NCBI GenBank assembly: GCA_964609975.1
Contig: CAZSTR010000030.1
Span: forward strand, 1-19,094
Length of the DNA stretch: 19,094 nucleotides
DNA from: UBA5905 sp964609975
GTDB taxonomy: Bacteria > Bacillota > Clostridia > Oscillospirales > Acutalibacteraceae
Direction: 5' to 3'
This document shows, piece by piece, positions 6,564 through 13,465 of this stretch. The notes under the pieces are model-generated. The model did no database searches. It saw nothing but the letters and a program-made list of their open reading frames with translations, and was not told the DNA's origin. The translations under genes and the position numbers were made by a program. Within the stretch, counting starts at the first letter, position 1. Each line of letters starts with the position of its first letter.

Positions 6564-7028
6564 ATGCGTGTTTTGGTGGTGTCGGATGTGCATGGGCGTA
6601 CCGCTCCTTTGGAGCGATTGCTGGATTTGCATCCGAATGGCGATGTGATTTTTCTCGGAGATGGTCTGCACGAGGTGGAAGCGGTGGCCGCCACCCATCT
6701 GGAGCGTCGGTTTTTGATGGTTCCGGGGAATTGCGATTGGAGCGCCGATTTGCCGGCAGTGGGGTTGGAGAGCTTTGGCGGAAGACGGATTTTCTTCACC
6801 CATGGGCATCGCTATGGCGTGAAAAGCGACCTCCTTCGTCTGGAGCTGGCGGCGCGGGAGCGGCAGGCGCAGGTGGCGCTGTTCGGTCACACCCATGCGC
6901 CCTATGAAGCCTATGCGGAGGGGCTGTATCTTTTGAATCCCGGCAGCCTGGGCTATGATGACCGCTATGGATATGTGGACATTACCTCGGCGGGGATTCT
7001 CACCGGGCTGGCGCGTCTGCCCCGTTGA
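6564..7028 (+). CDS. YfcE/MJ0936-type metallophosphoesterase
   Basis: This is a 154-residue calcineurin-like phosphoesterase of the short YfcE/MJ0936 group, which act as metal-dependent phosphodiesterases in vitro and whose physiological substrates are usually unknown. The metal and active-site motifs appear in order: SDVHG (D8, H10), GDG (D33), GNCDW (N56), THGH (H80, H82), GHTH (H109, H111) and NPGSLG (125-130). There is no signal peptide, so it should be cytosolic. The ATG at 6564 follows a weak AAAGGCGG ribosome binding site. It is divergent from the small-protein operon. Its TGA overlaps a TTGACA (7025-7030) just ahead of the clpB control region, so readthrough into clpB is possible because there is no terminator between them. 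In some Firmicutes such enzymes sit beside rdgB-type genes, but that neighbour is absent here. Confidence 0.88.
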   Translation: MRVLVVSDVHGRTAPLERLLDLHPNGDVIFLGDGLHEVEAVAATHLERRFLMVPGNCDWSADLPAVGLESFGGRRIFFTHGHRYGVKSDLLRLELAARERQAQVALFGHTHAPYEAYAEGLYLLNPGSLGYDDRYGYVDITSAGILTGLARLPR

Positions 7029-7067
7029 CAGTGTATGCAAAACCGAAAAATGAAGATACACATAAAA

Positions 7068-7094
7068 TTAGCACTCTTTGCGGTAGAGTGCTAA
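7068..7094. promoter_or_regulatory. CIRCE element (HrcA operator) upstream of clpB
   Basis: This is a perfect CIRCE: TTAGCACTC, a 9-nt spacer (TTTGCGGTA), then GAGTGCTAA. CIRCE is the established binding site of the heat-shock repressor HrcA, usually found before groESL and hrcA-grpE-dnaK. Here it lies 140 nt before the clpB start codon, with no other gene between. Confidence 0.97.
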
Positions 7095-7107
7095 TTTTTC
7101 ACAATTT

Positions 7108-7139
7108 TGTAACAAATTTTCGAAAAAAGGGGGTATACT
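7108..7139 (+). promoter_or_regulatory. Candidate clpB promoter
   Basis: TATACT (7134-7139) is a good -10. The only -35-like match is TTGTAA (7108-7113), but the 20-nt spacer is long. A TTGACA at 7025-7030, upstream of CIRCE, has no convincing -10 at 16-18 nt. The palindrome TTTTCGAAAA (7117-7126) lies just upstream of the -10. The start would be near 7146, about 90 nt before clpB. Confidence 0.4.
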
Positions 7140-7151
7140 GAAGCTGTGAGA

Positions 7152-7204
7152 GGCGGAAGGCAGGAACAGCCTCCCGCCCTTGGAGCCGCCGCAAAAGGCG
7201 GCTT
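7152..7204 (+). other. Two consecutive hairpins in the clpB mRNA leader
   Basis: Hairpin 1 pairs GGCGG (7152-7156) with CCGCC (7174-7178) and AGGC (7158-7161) with GCCT (7169-7172), with one A.C mismatch. Hairpin 2 pairs AGCCGCC (7184-7190) with GGCGGCT (7197-7203) around GCAAAA. The ribosome binding site AAAGGAGGG lies 15 nt further on and is not sequestered. There is no U-tract directly after, so hairpin 2 is not a canonical terminator. Confidence 0.55.
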
Positions 7205-7234
7205 GTGCTGGTTTTTGAAAAAGGAGGGTTTTCT

Positions 7235-9850
7235 ATGAATGCACAGAAATTCACACAACGATCCCTGGAGGCCGTTCGGGCGGCGCAGGAGCTGGCGGTG
7301 CAAAATCAACAGCTTCAAATTGAGCCGGTGCACCTGCTGGTGGCGTTATTGCATCAGGAAAACGGCCTCATCGGACAGCTTTTGGAGAAAATGGGCGTTT
7401 CCTCCGAGGCCTTGACGGAGGCGGCAGACCGGGCGGTGGCCGGCTTGAGCCGGGTGTCTGGGCCGGGGCGTGAGCCGGACAAGATTTATGTTTCCGCTCC
7501 CACCGACCGGGTGCTGTCCGGTGCGGAGAGTATTGCTGCCGGGATGAAGGATGACTATGTTTCGGTGGAGCATCTGTTCCTGTCTCTGCTGGATAACGGG
7601 GACAGCACGGTGCGCGGGCTTTTGTCTGCGGCCAGTGTCACGAAAAATGCCTTTCTGCAGGCGCTGTCCACGGTGCGTGGAGCGACCCGTGTGACGGACG
7701 ACACGCCGGAGGACACCTACGACGCGTTGAAAAAATACGGCGACGATTTGGTGGAGCGTGCCCGCTCCAAGAAGCAGGACCCCATCATCGGCCGGGATGA
7801 GGAAATTCGGAATGTGATTCGAATTCTGTCCCGAAAAAACAAAAACAACCCCGTGCTCATCGGTGAGCCGGGTGTCGGAAAAACGGCGGTCGTGGAAGGG
7901 CTGGCTCAGCGAATTGTGAAGGGCGATGTGCCCACAAGCCTCAAGGACAAAACCATTTTTTCGCTGGATATGGGTGCGCTGATTGCTGGCGCGAAATATC
8001 GGGGCGAGTTCGAGGAGCGGCTGAAGGCGGTGCTGGCGGAGGTGAAGCGCAGCGAGGGGCGCATCATCCTTTTCATCGACGAGCTGCACACCATCGTCGG
8101 CGCCGGAAAAACCGAGGGTGCGATGGACGCGGGAAATTTGCTCAAGCCGATGCTGGCGCGGGGCGAGCTTCACTGCATCGGCGCCACCACCCTGGACGAA
8201 TATCGGCAATATATCGAAAAGGACCCGGCGCTGGAGCGGCGGTTTCAGCAGGTGCTGGTGGGAGAGCCGTCGGTGGAGGACACGGTGGCGATTTTGCGTG
8301 GACTGAAGGAGCGCTATGAGGTATATTATGGTGTGAAAATTACCGACCCGGCCATCATCGCCGCGGCGACTCTGTCCAATCGGTATATCACCAACCGCTT
8401 TTTGCCGGACAAGGCCATTGATTTGGTGGATGAGGCCTGCGCGATGATTCGCACGGAAATCGACAGTATGCCGACGGAGCTGGATGTGATTCGCCGTCGC
8501 ATCATCCAGCATGAAATCGAGGAGGCGGCTCTCAAAAAGGAGACCGACGCCATTTCCAAGGAGCGACTGGCGGATTTGCAAAAGGAGCTGGCGGATATGC
8601 GGGAGCAGTTTAACAGCCTGAAATCTCGCTGGGACAATGAAAAAGCGGGGCTGGAAAAGGTGCAGGCGCTGAAGGAGCAGCTGGAACAGCTCAACGCAGA
8701 TATCGAGCGGGCGGAGGAAAGCTATGATTTGAACAAGGCCGCCGAGCTGAAATACGGAAAGCTGCCTCAGCTGCAGGCACAGCTGGCCGAGGCGGAAAAG
8801 CTGGCGGAAAGCGGGAAAAAGGAAAACTCCCTTCTGCGGGACAAGGTGACGGATGAGGAAATCGCCCGCATCGTGGAGCGCTGGACGGGGATTCCGGTTT
8901 CCCGGCTGATGGAGGGTGAACGGGAGAAGCTGTTGCATCTGCCGGAAATTCTCCATCGCCGCGTGGTGGGCCAGGAGGAGGCGGTGCGCCGGGTCAGCGA
9001 GGCGATTTTGCGCTCCCGTGCCGGCATCCAGGACTCCAATCGGCCGGTTGGCTCCTTCCTGTTCCTTGGCCCGACGGGCGTTGGAAAAACCGAGCTGGCG
9101 AAGGCGCTGGCGGAGTGCCTTTTGGACGATGAGCGCAGTATGGTGCGCATCGACATGAGCGAATATATGGAGAAATACGCCGTTTCCCGGCTGGTGGGAG
9201 CGCCTCCCGGCTATGTGGGCTATGAGGAGGGCGGCCAGCTCACCGAGGCGGTGCGCCGCCGCCCCTACAGCGTGGTGCTGTTCGATGAAATCGAAAAGGC
9301 GCATCCCGATGTGTTCAACATTCTGTTGCAGGTGCTGGACGACGGCCGCATCACCGACAGCCAGGGGCGCACGGTGGATTTTCGCAACACCGTGATCATC
9401 CTCACCAGTAATCTCGGTTCCTCGGCGTTGCTGGAGGGCATTGACGCCAACGGCGAAATTTCGCCGCAGGCGCAGGAGGAGGTTATGGAACTGCTGCGTC
9501 ATTCCTTCCGGCCGGAATTCCTCAACCGATTGGATGAAATCGTGTTTTATAAGCCCTTGACAAAGGAAGCGATTGGGAAAATTGTGGATTTGCTGATGGA
9601 TGGGCTGAATCGGCGGCTGGCGGAGAAGCACCTGTCCTGCCGGCTGTCGGAAAAGGCGCGGGAGCTGGTTGTGGAGCGGGGCTTCGACCCGCTCTATGGG
9701 GCGCGTCCGTTGCGCCGGTTTTTGCAAAGCCATGTGGAAACCCGGCTGGCGGAGGCGATTTTGCGACAGGACCCGGCGCCCGGCTCGGTGCTGGCGGTGG
9801 AGGAGACCGACGGGGAGCTGTCGGTGAGTGTTCGGCCGCCGCAGGAATAA
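7235..9850 (+). CDS. clpB: ClpB disaggregase (AAA+ chaperone)
   Basis: This is a full-length ClpB of 871 residues, the cytosolic hexameric ATPase that pulls proteins out of aggregates together with DnaK/DnaJ/GrpE. The start is the ATG of MNAQKFTQRSLEAV, which has the strong AAAGGAGGG site 6 nt upstream. A GTG 30 nt further upstream precedes that site and is rejected. The Clp N-domain occupies about 1-140. NBD1 has Walker A GEPGVGKT (210-217) and Walker B FIDE (D282, E283). The coiled-coil M-domain, which distinguishes ClpB from ClpA and ClpC, covers about 400-520. NBD2 has Walker A GPTGVGKT (612-619), Walker B FDE (D684, E685) and sensor region TSNLGS, followed by NRLDEIVFY and the C-terminal small domain. 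No catalytic residue is missing. The gene is preceded by CIRCE and closed by a strong terminator, so it is probably a heat-shock gene under HrcA. Confidence 0.98.
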   Translation: MNAQKFTQRSLEAVRAAQELAVQNQQLQIEPVHLLVALLHQENGLIGQLLEKMGVSSEALTEAADRAVAGLSRVSGPGREPDKIYVSAPTDRVLSGAESIAAGMKDDYVSVEHLFLSLLDNGDSTVRGLLSAASVTKNAFLQALSTVRGATRVTDDTPEDTYDALKKYGDDLVERARSKKQDPIIGRDEEIRNVIRILSRKNKNNPVLIGEPGVGKTAVVEGLAQRIVKGDVPTSLKDKTIFSLDMGALIAGAKYRGEFEERLKAVLAEVKRSEGRIILFIDELHTIVGAGKTEGAMDAGNLLKPMLARGELHCIGATTLDEYRQYIEKDPALERRFQQVLVGEPSVEDTVAILRGLKERYEVYYGVKITDPAIIAAATLSNRYITNRFLPDKAIDLVDEACAMIRTEIDSMPTELDVIRRRIIQHEIEEAALKKETDAISKERLADLQKELADMREQFNSLKSRWDNEKAGLEKVQALKEQLEQLNADIERAEESYDLNKAAELKYGKLPQLQAQLAEAEKLAESGKKENSLLRDKVTDEEIARIVERWTGIPVSRLMEGEREKLLHLPEILHRRVVGQEEAVRRVSEAILRSRAGIQDSNRPVGSFLFLGPTGVGKTELAKALAECLLDDERSMVRIDMSEYMEKYAVSRLVGAPPGYVGYEEGGQLTEAVRRRPYSVVLFDEIEKAHPDVFNILLQVLDDGRITDSQGRTVDFRNTVIILTSNLGSSALLEGIDANGEISPQAQEEVMELLRHSFRPEFLNRLDEIVFYKPLTKEAIGKIVDLLMDGLNRRLAEKHLSCRLSEKARELVVERGFDPLYGARPLRRFLQSHVETRLAEAILRQDPAPGSVLAVEETDGELSVSVRPPQE

Positions 9851-9856
9851 AAAGAG

Positions 9857-9903
9857 AGAAGCTTGCAGAAAAGGCTTTGCCGCTTCTGCAAGCTTCTTTT
9901 TTT
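9857..9903 (+). terminator. Rho-independent terminator after clpB (possibly bidirectional)
   Basis: A perfect 13-bp stem, GAAGCTTGCAGAA (9858-9870) with TTCTGCAAGCTTC (9884-9896), is followed by a run of seven T. On the other strand the same stem is followed by TCTCTTTTT, so it may also end the convergent beta-galactosidase transcript. Confidence 0.93.
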
Positions 9904-9932
9904 GCGATTTGTAAGGGAATAGGGCGGAAAAA

Positions 9933-11906
9933 TCAGGCCTCCAGCACCCGCACCTGATAGGGCTGGACGGGGATGTCGCCGGTGAAGGCTTCGCCGGTCA
10001 GTCGGTCGGTCAGCGGGCGGTTGTTGTGATAGACGCCGCCGTTTCCGCAGATGTCCAAAAGAATCACGCCGGAATGCTCTGCGCCCTGCCGTTCGGCCAC
10101 CAACAGCGAGTCGCCCTCGGTGCGGTCACATTCGACGCCCGCCTTTTGACAGGCGAAGCGGAGCAGGCGCCGCATATCGTCATAGCGGGGGAGCGTTCCC
10201 AGCACGATGACCGAGCCTTTCCCGACGGAATAGTGCTGGAGGATGCTCATCCCCTCCAGATAGCGACTGCCGGAGCGGATAACCGCCAGATCGGCTTCGG
10301 CGTTCGGCTCGAAGCATTCATAATACCAGCTTCCCTCGAAGGGGGTGCCATCTGTCCAGGCGCCCTTGAACATACCGTCGGCGTCGGGAACCATGTGCTT
10401 GAAACGCGCCGGGGTCAGCTGTTCCAGCATTCCGTGGTAACGGTCGATGTATTTGGCGCCGTCCGCCGTGCGGATGTCGGTCATGGGGCCGGTGACCCAA
10501 ACGCCGCCGTTTTTCACCCATTTGGTGATGCGCTCCGGGAGACCTTCTTCGTCCAGAATGGCCGTCATGGGCGAGAGCAGGAGCTTGTAGCGCTCCAGCG
10601 GCTCGGCGGCGTCGATGATATCGGGACGCAGGCCGCTGTCGATGAGGGGCTTATAGAAATGGGTTTTGATGTTGCGCTCATAGTCGAAGCCGTATACCAT
10701 TTGCTGGGTTTTATACAGAGCGTCGTTCTTGAAGGTGAAATGGATGGCCACATCCGAAACCACCCTCGTGTTTTGCACGAAATCGGCGGCCTTGCGGAAT
10801 TCGGCGGCGGCCTGCTCAACCTCGCAGATGTTGTATTGGGGGCGGCCGCAGCTTTCCAGTACGGAGCCGTGCATCAGCTCATGACCGACCCAGTGGGTGC
10901 GCCACAGCCAATAGAGATTGGCTTCGCCCCCCAGAGCCAGCGGCATCCAGGTGTTGGCATAGCAGCAGCCGTCCCGGTTGATGCCGCCGGGCATGGCCGT
11001 GCCGCCATTCCAGCAGGTGGAGGTCTCGGTGACCCAGAAGGGGGCCTCCTTCAGCGTCCGGAGATAGTCCATCCAGAAGGCGCTTTCCCAGAAATCGCCC
11101 GTCCGGTTATAGTGATTGAACTGAATCATGTCCAGCGGTCGGTTCATTTCGCGGAAATCGTATTTGTTGAAGGGCATCTGATCGGTGCCGATGGGCGCCT
11201 TCACATATTTTTTGAGAATGGCCGCCTGCCGGGCGATGAATTCGACGGTACATTCGCCCTCGAACAGGAGATATTCCAGCTGATGCGAGGGGTGAATCCA
11301 TCCGTTGTGAGGGATGACAATCTGGTCAAAGCGCTGATAGGCCGAGCTGAACAGGTTGAGGTTCCAGCGGCGGTTCAGCTCCTCGATGGTTTTGTATTTG
11401 TTCTGCAAATAGTGCTGAAATTTCGCGGTGCAGTGGTGGCAATGACAGCCCTGGGGGTTGATTTCGTTGTCGATTTGCCAGCCGACGATGTTTTTGTCCT
11501 CGCCAAACTCCTTTGCCAGCGCGGTGACGATGCGGTCGCAATGGGCGAGATAGGTGGGGTTGTTGGAGCAGGCGTGGCGGCGGCCGCCGTGGATGGTTTT
11601 CTGGCCGTCTCCCTTTTCGGTGAACATATCCGGGTCGGAGGCGGTGACCCAAATCGGCGGCACAGCCGTCGGGGTGCCCATGATGACCTGGATGTCGGCG
11701 GCGGCCAGCTTGTCCACCACTGTGTGCAGCCAGCCGAAGTCGAATTCACCCTCCTTCGGCTCCATTTTGTGCCAGGCGAATTCGGCGATACGAGCCACAT
11801 TCAGCCCGAATTCTTTCATTTTGGCGATGTCCTTGTCCAGCTCTTCTTCGGGCCAATCCTCCGGATAATAGGCCGAGCCGATGAGGGGCGTTTTCAGTTT
11901 TTGCAT
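9933..11906 (-). CDS. GH42 beta-galactosidase
   Basis: This is a 657-residue glycoside hydrolase family 42 enzyme, full length, which hydrolyses terminal beta-galactosides. The N-terminal barrel begins with GSAYYPEDWPEE. The acid/base is E148 in GWQIDNEIN and the nucleophile is E294 in FWVTETST. C113, C154, C156 and C159 (RHACSNN and GCHCHHC) match the four-cysteine zinc cluster known from Thermus-type GH42 enzymes. A trimerisation domain (about 390-590) and a short C-terminal beta domain follow. There is no signal peptide, so it should act on imported lactose, galacto-oligosaccharides or plant or mucin galactosides. The ATG has an AGAGGAGAA ribosome binding site. It appears monocistronic, with its own promoter (11963-11991) inside an inverted repeat and a shared terminator at 9857-9903. 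No transporter or dedicated regulator is adjacent; the second LacI gene is 1.5 kb upstream beyond tmcAL. Confidence 0.95.
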   Translation of the reverse strand: MQKLKTPLIGSAYYPEDWPEEELDKDIAKMKEFGLNVARIAEFAWHKMEPKEGEFDFGWLHTVVDKLAAADIQVIMGTPTAVPPIWVTASDPDMFTEKGDGQKTIHGGRRHACSNNPTYLAHCDRIVTALAKEFGEDKNIVGWQIDNEINPQGCHCHHCTAKFQHYLQNKYKTIEELNRRWNLNLFSSAYQRFDQIVIPHNGWIHPSHQLEYLLFEGECTVEFIARQAAILKKYVKAPIGTDQMPFNKYDFREMNRPLDMIQFNHYNRTGDFWESAFWMDYLRTLKEAPFWVTETSTCWNGGTAMPGGINRDGCCYANTWMPLALGGEANLYWLWRTHWVGHELMHGSVLESCGRPQYNICEVEQAAAEFRKAADFVQNTRVVSDVAIHFTFKNDALYKTQQMVYGFDYERNIKTHFYKPLIDSGLRPDIIDAAEPLERYKLLLSPMTAILDEEGLPERITKWVKNGGVWVTGPMTDIRTADGAKYIDRYHGMLEQLTPARFKHMVPDADGMFKGAWTDGTPFEGSWYYECFEPNAEADLAVIRSGSRYLEGMSILQHYSVGKGSVIVLGTLPRYDDMRRLLRFACQKAGVECDRTEGDSLLVAERQGAEHSGVILLDICGNGGVYHNNRPLTDRLTGEAFTGDIPVQPYQVRVLEA

Positions 11907-11951
11907 AGGTATTCTCCTCTCTGTTTTATGGTGTTTTGCAGGAAATTCCGC

Positions 11952-11984
11952 GTTCGAAGAGCAGTATACTGAAAAGCTTCGAAC
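11952..11984. promoter_or_regulatory. GTTCGAAG/CTTCGAAC dyad over the beta-galactosidase promoter
   Basis: GTTCGAAG (11952-11959) and CTTCGAAC (11977-11984) form an 8-bp inverted repeat separated by 17 nt, so the arm centres are 25 bp apart. One arm lies in the promoter spacer and the other at the predicted transcription start. This is the position of a repressor operator; the binding protein is unknown. Confidence 0.55.
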
Positions 11985-11991
11985 AAGTCAA
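11963..11991 (-). promoter_or_regulatory. Sigma-A-type promoter for the beta-galactosidase
   Basis: Read on the minus strand, TTGACT (11986-11991) and TATACT (11963-11968) are separated by exactly 17 nt. An AT-rich tract (about 12000-12035) lies upstream of the -35 and could act as an UP element. The leader is about 50 nt. Confidence 0.85.
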
Positions 11992-12058
11992 GAGAATGCA
12001 CCATTTTTTAAGAAAAATGCAAAAATGTATTGGCTTTGCGGGAAAACAGCGCCGCCGG

Positions 12059-13249
12059 TCAGCGCACCTGAAGCTTCAGGCGTTGTTCGCTGCCGCAGGG
12101 GGCGGGAACGGGCAACAACAGGGAAAACAAATCGGCTCCGCGGCATTCGGCGACGAAGATCTCCTGACCGCGAGGGGAGAGCCGCCGTATATCGGAGAAG
12201 CGGGAAACGAGAGGCAGAGAGGGGGTGGCCGCCGAGAGAATTTCCTGCCCTCGCCGATTAAAGCCCAAAACCCGGATATAGGGGGGCGGCGCGGCGGTCA
12301 TGGCGGGGGTCAACTCCAACAGAGAGGACCAGAGAATCCGCCGCAGACGGGCGGCAGGATAGCGCTTCGTTTTCAGCCCCTGCATCAGCTCCGGGAGAGA
12401 ACCGGCGGTTTGGATTTGGCGATAAAGGCGGTTCTCCAGCCCCTCGGAGATATAGGGGAGCGCCGCCAGCTGGGAGGCAGTGCGGGTGCGCAAATGCGCC
12501 AAAAGCGCCCTGTCTAGTCCATGGGCGTCGGCGGGGGCTTCTCCCCGCTCCAGCGTCTTTCGCAGGAGAGGCACGCAGGGGGCGGGGATATACTCCTCCG
12601 CTTTTTGGCTTTCGCCTGCGCGTAGCATGGCGCGCAGGGCGGAGCCGCTGGCGATGCCCTCCGCGGGCTGTGCGGCGCCATGCTCTGCCCCTCGGCGGGG
12701 CACGGCGATGAGTGTGGGGGAGAAGCCCAACCGGGCGGCCGCCCGGATATATTCGATGGCCAGGGTGTTATTGGGGCGGGCGAGGGCGGCGGCGGTTTCG
12801 GCGCCGCAAAGAAGGGCGGCCGCCTGCTGACGGGCGGCGGCATAGGAGACTCCCGACGCCAGTGCCCGACGCAAAAGGGCGGGATAGGCGGGGTCGTCGA
12901 TGGCGGCGGCCAGAGCGCGCAGGGTGTCCGCTTCGCCACATTCACAGCCGAAGGAAAGAGCCTGCACCCCGCCCAATCCGCGCAGGATGCTCATGCCGCC
13001 GGTGGCGAAGGCTTCGGCCGGCGCCATGGCCCAGGGCAGGGGAAGCTCCAGCACCAAATCGACGCCGCCGGCCAGCGCCATGGCCACGCGCCGCTCCTTT
13101 GGAAGAAGGGCAGGAGTTCCCCGCTGGGTGAAGCCTCCCCCCATCACGGCGACCACATGGGTGGCACCGGCGGCGCGGGTGGCGGCCAGCTGAGCCGCGT
13201 GGCCGTTGTGAAAGGGATTATATTCGGCGATGATTCCGGCGATATGCAT
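12059..13249 (-). CDS. tmcAL: tRNA(Met) cytidine acetate ligase TmcAL (YlbM family)
   Basis: This 396-residue nucleotidyltransferase-like protein matches the Bacillus TmcAL/YlbM family, which uses acetate and ATP to make N4-acetylcytidine at the wobble position of elongator tRNA(Met). The N-terminus MHIAGIIAEYNPFHNGH carries the HxGH-type motif (H14, H17). It is followed by FTQRGTPALLPKERR and VDLVLELP, both typical of the family, and by PNNTLAIEYI near the middle. The start ATG has GGGGAG 7 nt upstream. A TTG 15 nt further upstream lies at that site and is rejected. The usual MSGNF-type turn reads MGGGF here. Length is near the family norm of about 400. It has its own promoter and stands alone between a beta-galactosidase and a LacI gene, unlike the Bacillus arrangement next to ylbN-rpmF. 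Confidence 0.9.
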   Translation of the reverse strand: MHIAGIIAEYNPFHNGHAAQLAATRAAGATHVVAVMGGGFTQRGTPALLPKERRVAMALAGGVDLVLELPLPWAMAPAEAFATGGMSILRGLGGVQALSFGCECGEADTLRALAAAIDDPAYPALLRRALASGVSYAAARQQAAALLCGAETAAALARPNNTLAIEYIRAAARLGFSPTLIAVPRRGAEHGAAQPAEGIASGSALRAMLRAGESQKAEEYIPAPCVPLLRKTLERGEAPADAHGLDRALLAHLRTRTASQLAALPYISEGLENRLYRQIQTAGSLPELMQGLKTKRYPAARLRRILWSSLLELTPAMTAAPPPYIRVLGFNRRGQEILSAATPSLPLVSRFSDIRRLSPRGQEIFVAECRGADLFSLLLPVPAPCGSEQRLKLQVR

Positions 13250-13281
13250 GGCGATGCTCCCCAATTTTGTGTTTTTCTTTC

Positions 13282-13309
13282 ATTGTAGCAGGAAAAATTC
13301 CTTTGTCAA
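13282..13309 (-). promoter_or_regulatory. Sigma-A-type promoter for tmcAL
   Basis: Read on the minus strand, TTGACA (13304-13309) and TACAAT (13282-13287) are separated by 16 nt. The spacer itself contains the near-palindrome AGGAATTTTTCCT. Phased T-tracts begin immediately upstream of the -35. Confidence 0.8.
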
Positions 13310-13313
13310 ACAG

Positions 13314-13411
13314 TTTTCCCGCTGTTTTCCCGCTGTTTTCCTCTGTTTTTCTCCGTTTTTGCGTTTTTTCGCCGTAGCCTCGGCGACGGACGGATTTTTC
13401 TTGCTTTTTTT
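13314..13411. repeat. Helically phased T-tracts with 11-bp tandem units between divergent promoters
   Basis: Six T-runs are centred at about 13316, 13327, 13338, 13348, 13358 and 13367. After a gap of about three helical turns, two more are centred near 13397 and 13408. The first three lie in near-identical 11-bp units (CTGTTTTCCCG). The spacing predicts curved DNA between the tmcAL and second lacI promoters. Confidence 0.5.
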
Positions 13412-13429
13412 CGGTGGACATGGTATTCT
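13401..13429 (+). promoter_or_regulatory. Sigma-A-type promoter for the second LacI gene
   Basis: TTGCTT (13401-13406) and TATTCT (13424-13429) are separated by 17 nt. The predicted start is near 13436, inside the cre-like site, which leaves a leader of about 30 nt. Confidence 0.6.
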
Positions 13430-13434
13430 ATGCT

Positions 13435-13448
13435 TGTAAGCGCTTTCA
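13435..13448. promoter_or_regulatory. cre-like LacI-family operator TGTAAGCGCTTTCA
   Basis: The sequence fits the catabolite-responsive element consensus TGWAARCGYTWNCA and has the central CpG typical of LacI-family sites. It covers the predicted transcription start of the second LacI gene. It may therefore bind CcpA (catabolite repression) or the encoded regulator itself (autoregulation). The sequence cannot separate these. Confidence 0.8.
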
Positions 13449-13465
13449 ATGGAAGGAGAACCGCC

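Noticed and set aside
7205..7234. GTG at 7205 as the clpB start
   Set aside because: The strong ribosome binding site lies downstream of it and directly ahead of the ATG at 7235, which gives the normal ClpB N-terminus.
7346..9733. Long antisense open frame (795 codons) opposite clpB
   Set aside because: It is a shadow of clpB, arising because stop codons are rare opposite GC-rich codons. The translation is low-complexity (His, Arg, Gln-rich) and has no ribosome binding site.
10026..11972. Long antisense open frame (648 codons) opposite the GH42 gene
   Set aside because: It covers a certain gene with intact catalytic residues and resembles no protein family. It also runs through the promoter region.
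13314..13345. Tandem 11-bp units as a CRISPR array or iteron origin
   Set aside because: Units are too short and have no spacers for CRISPR. There are only about three copies, with no replication gene or DnaA boxes nearby.
13430..13465. ATG at 13430 as the start of the second LacI gene
   Set aside because: It lies at the promoter and cre-like site. The TTG at 13466 has a good ribosome binding site and gives the normal family N-terminus.
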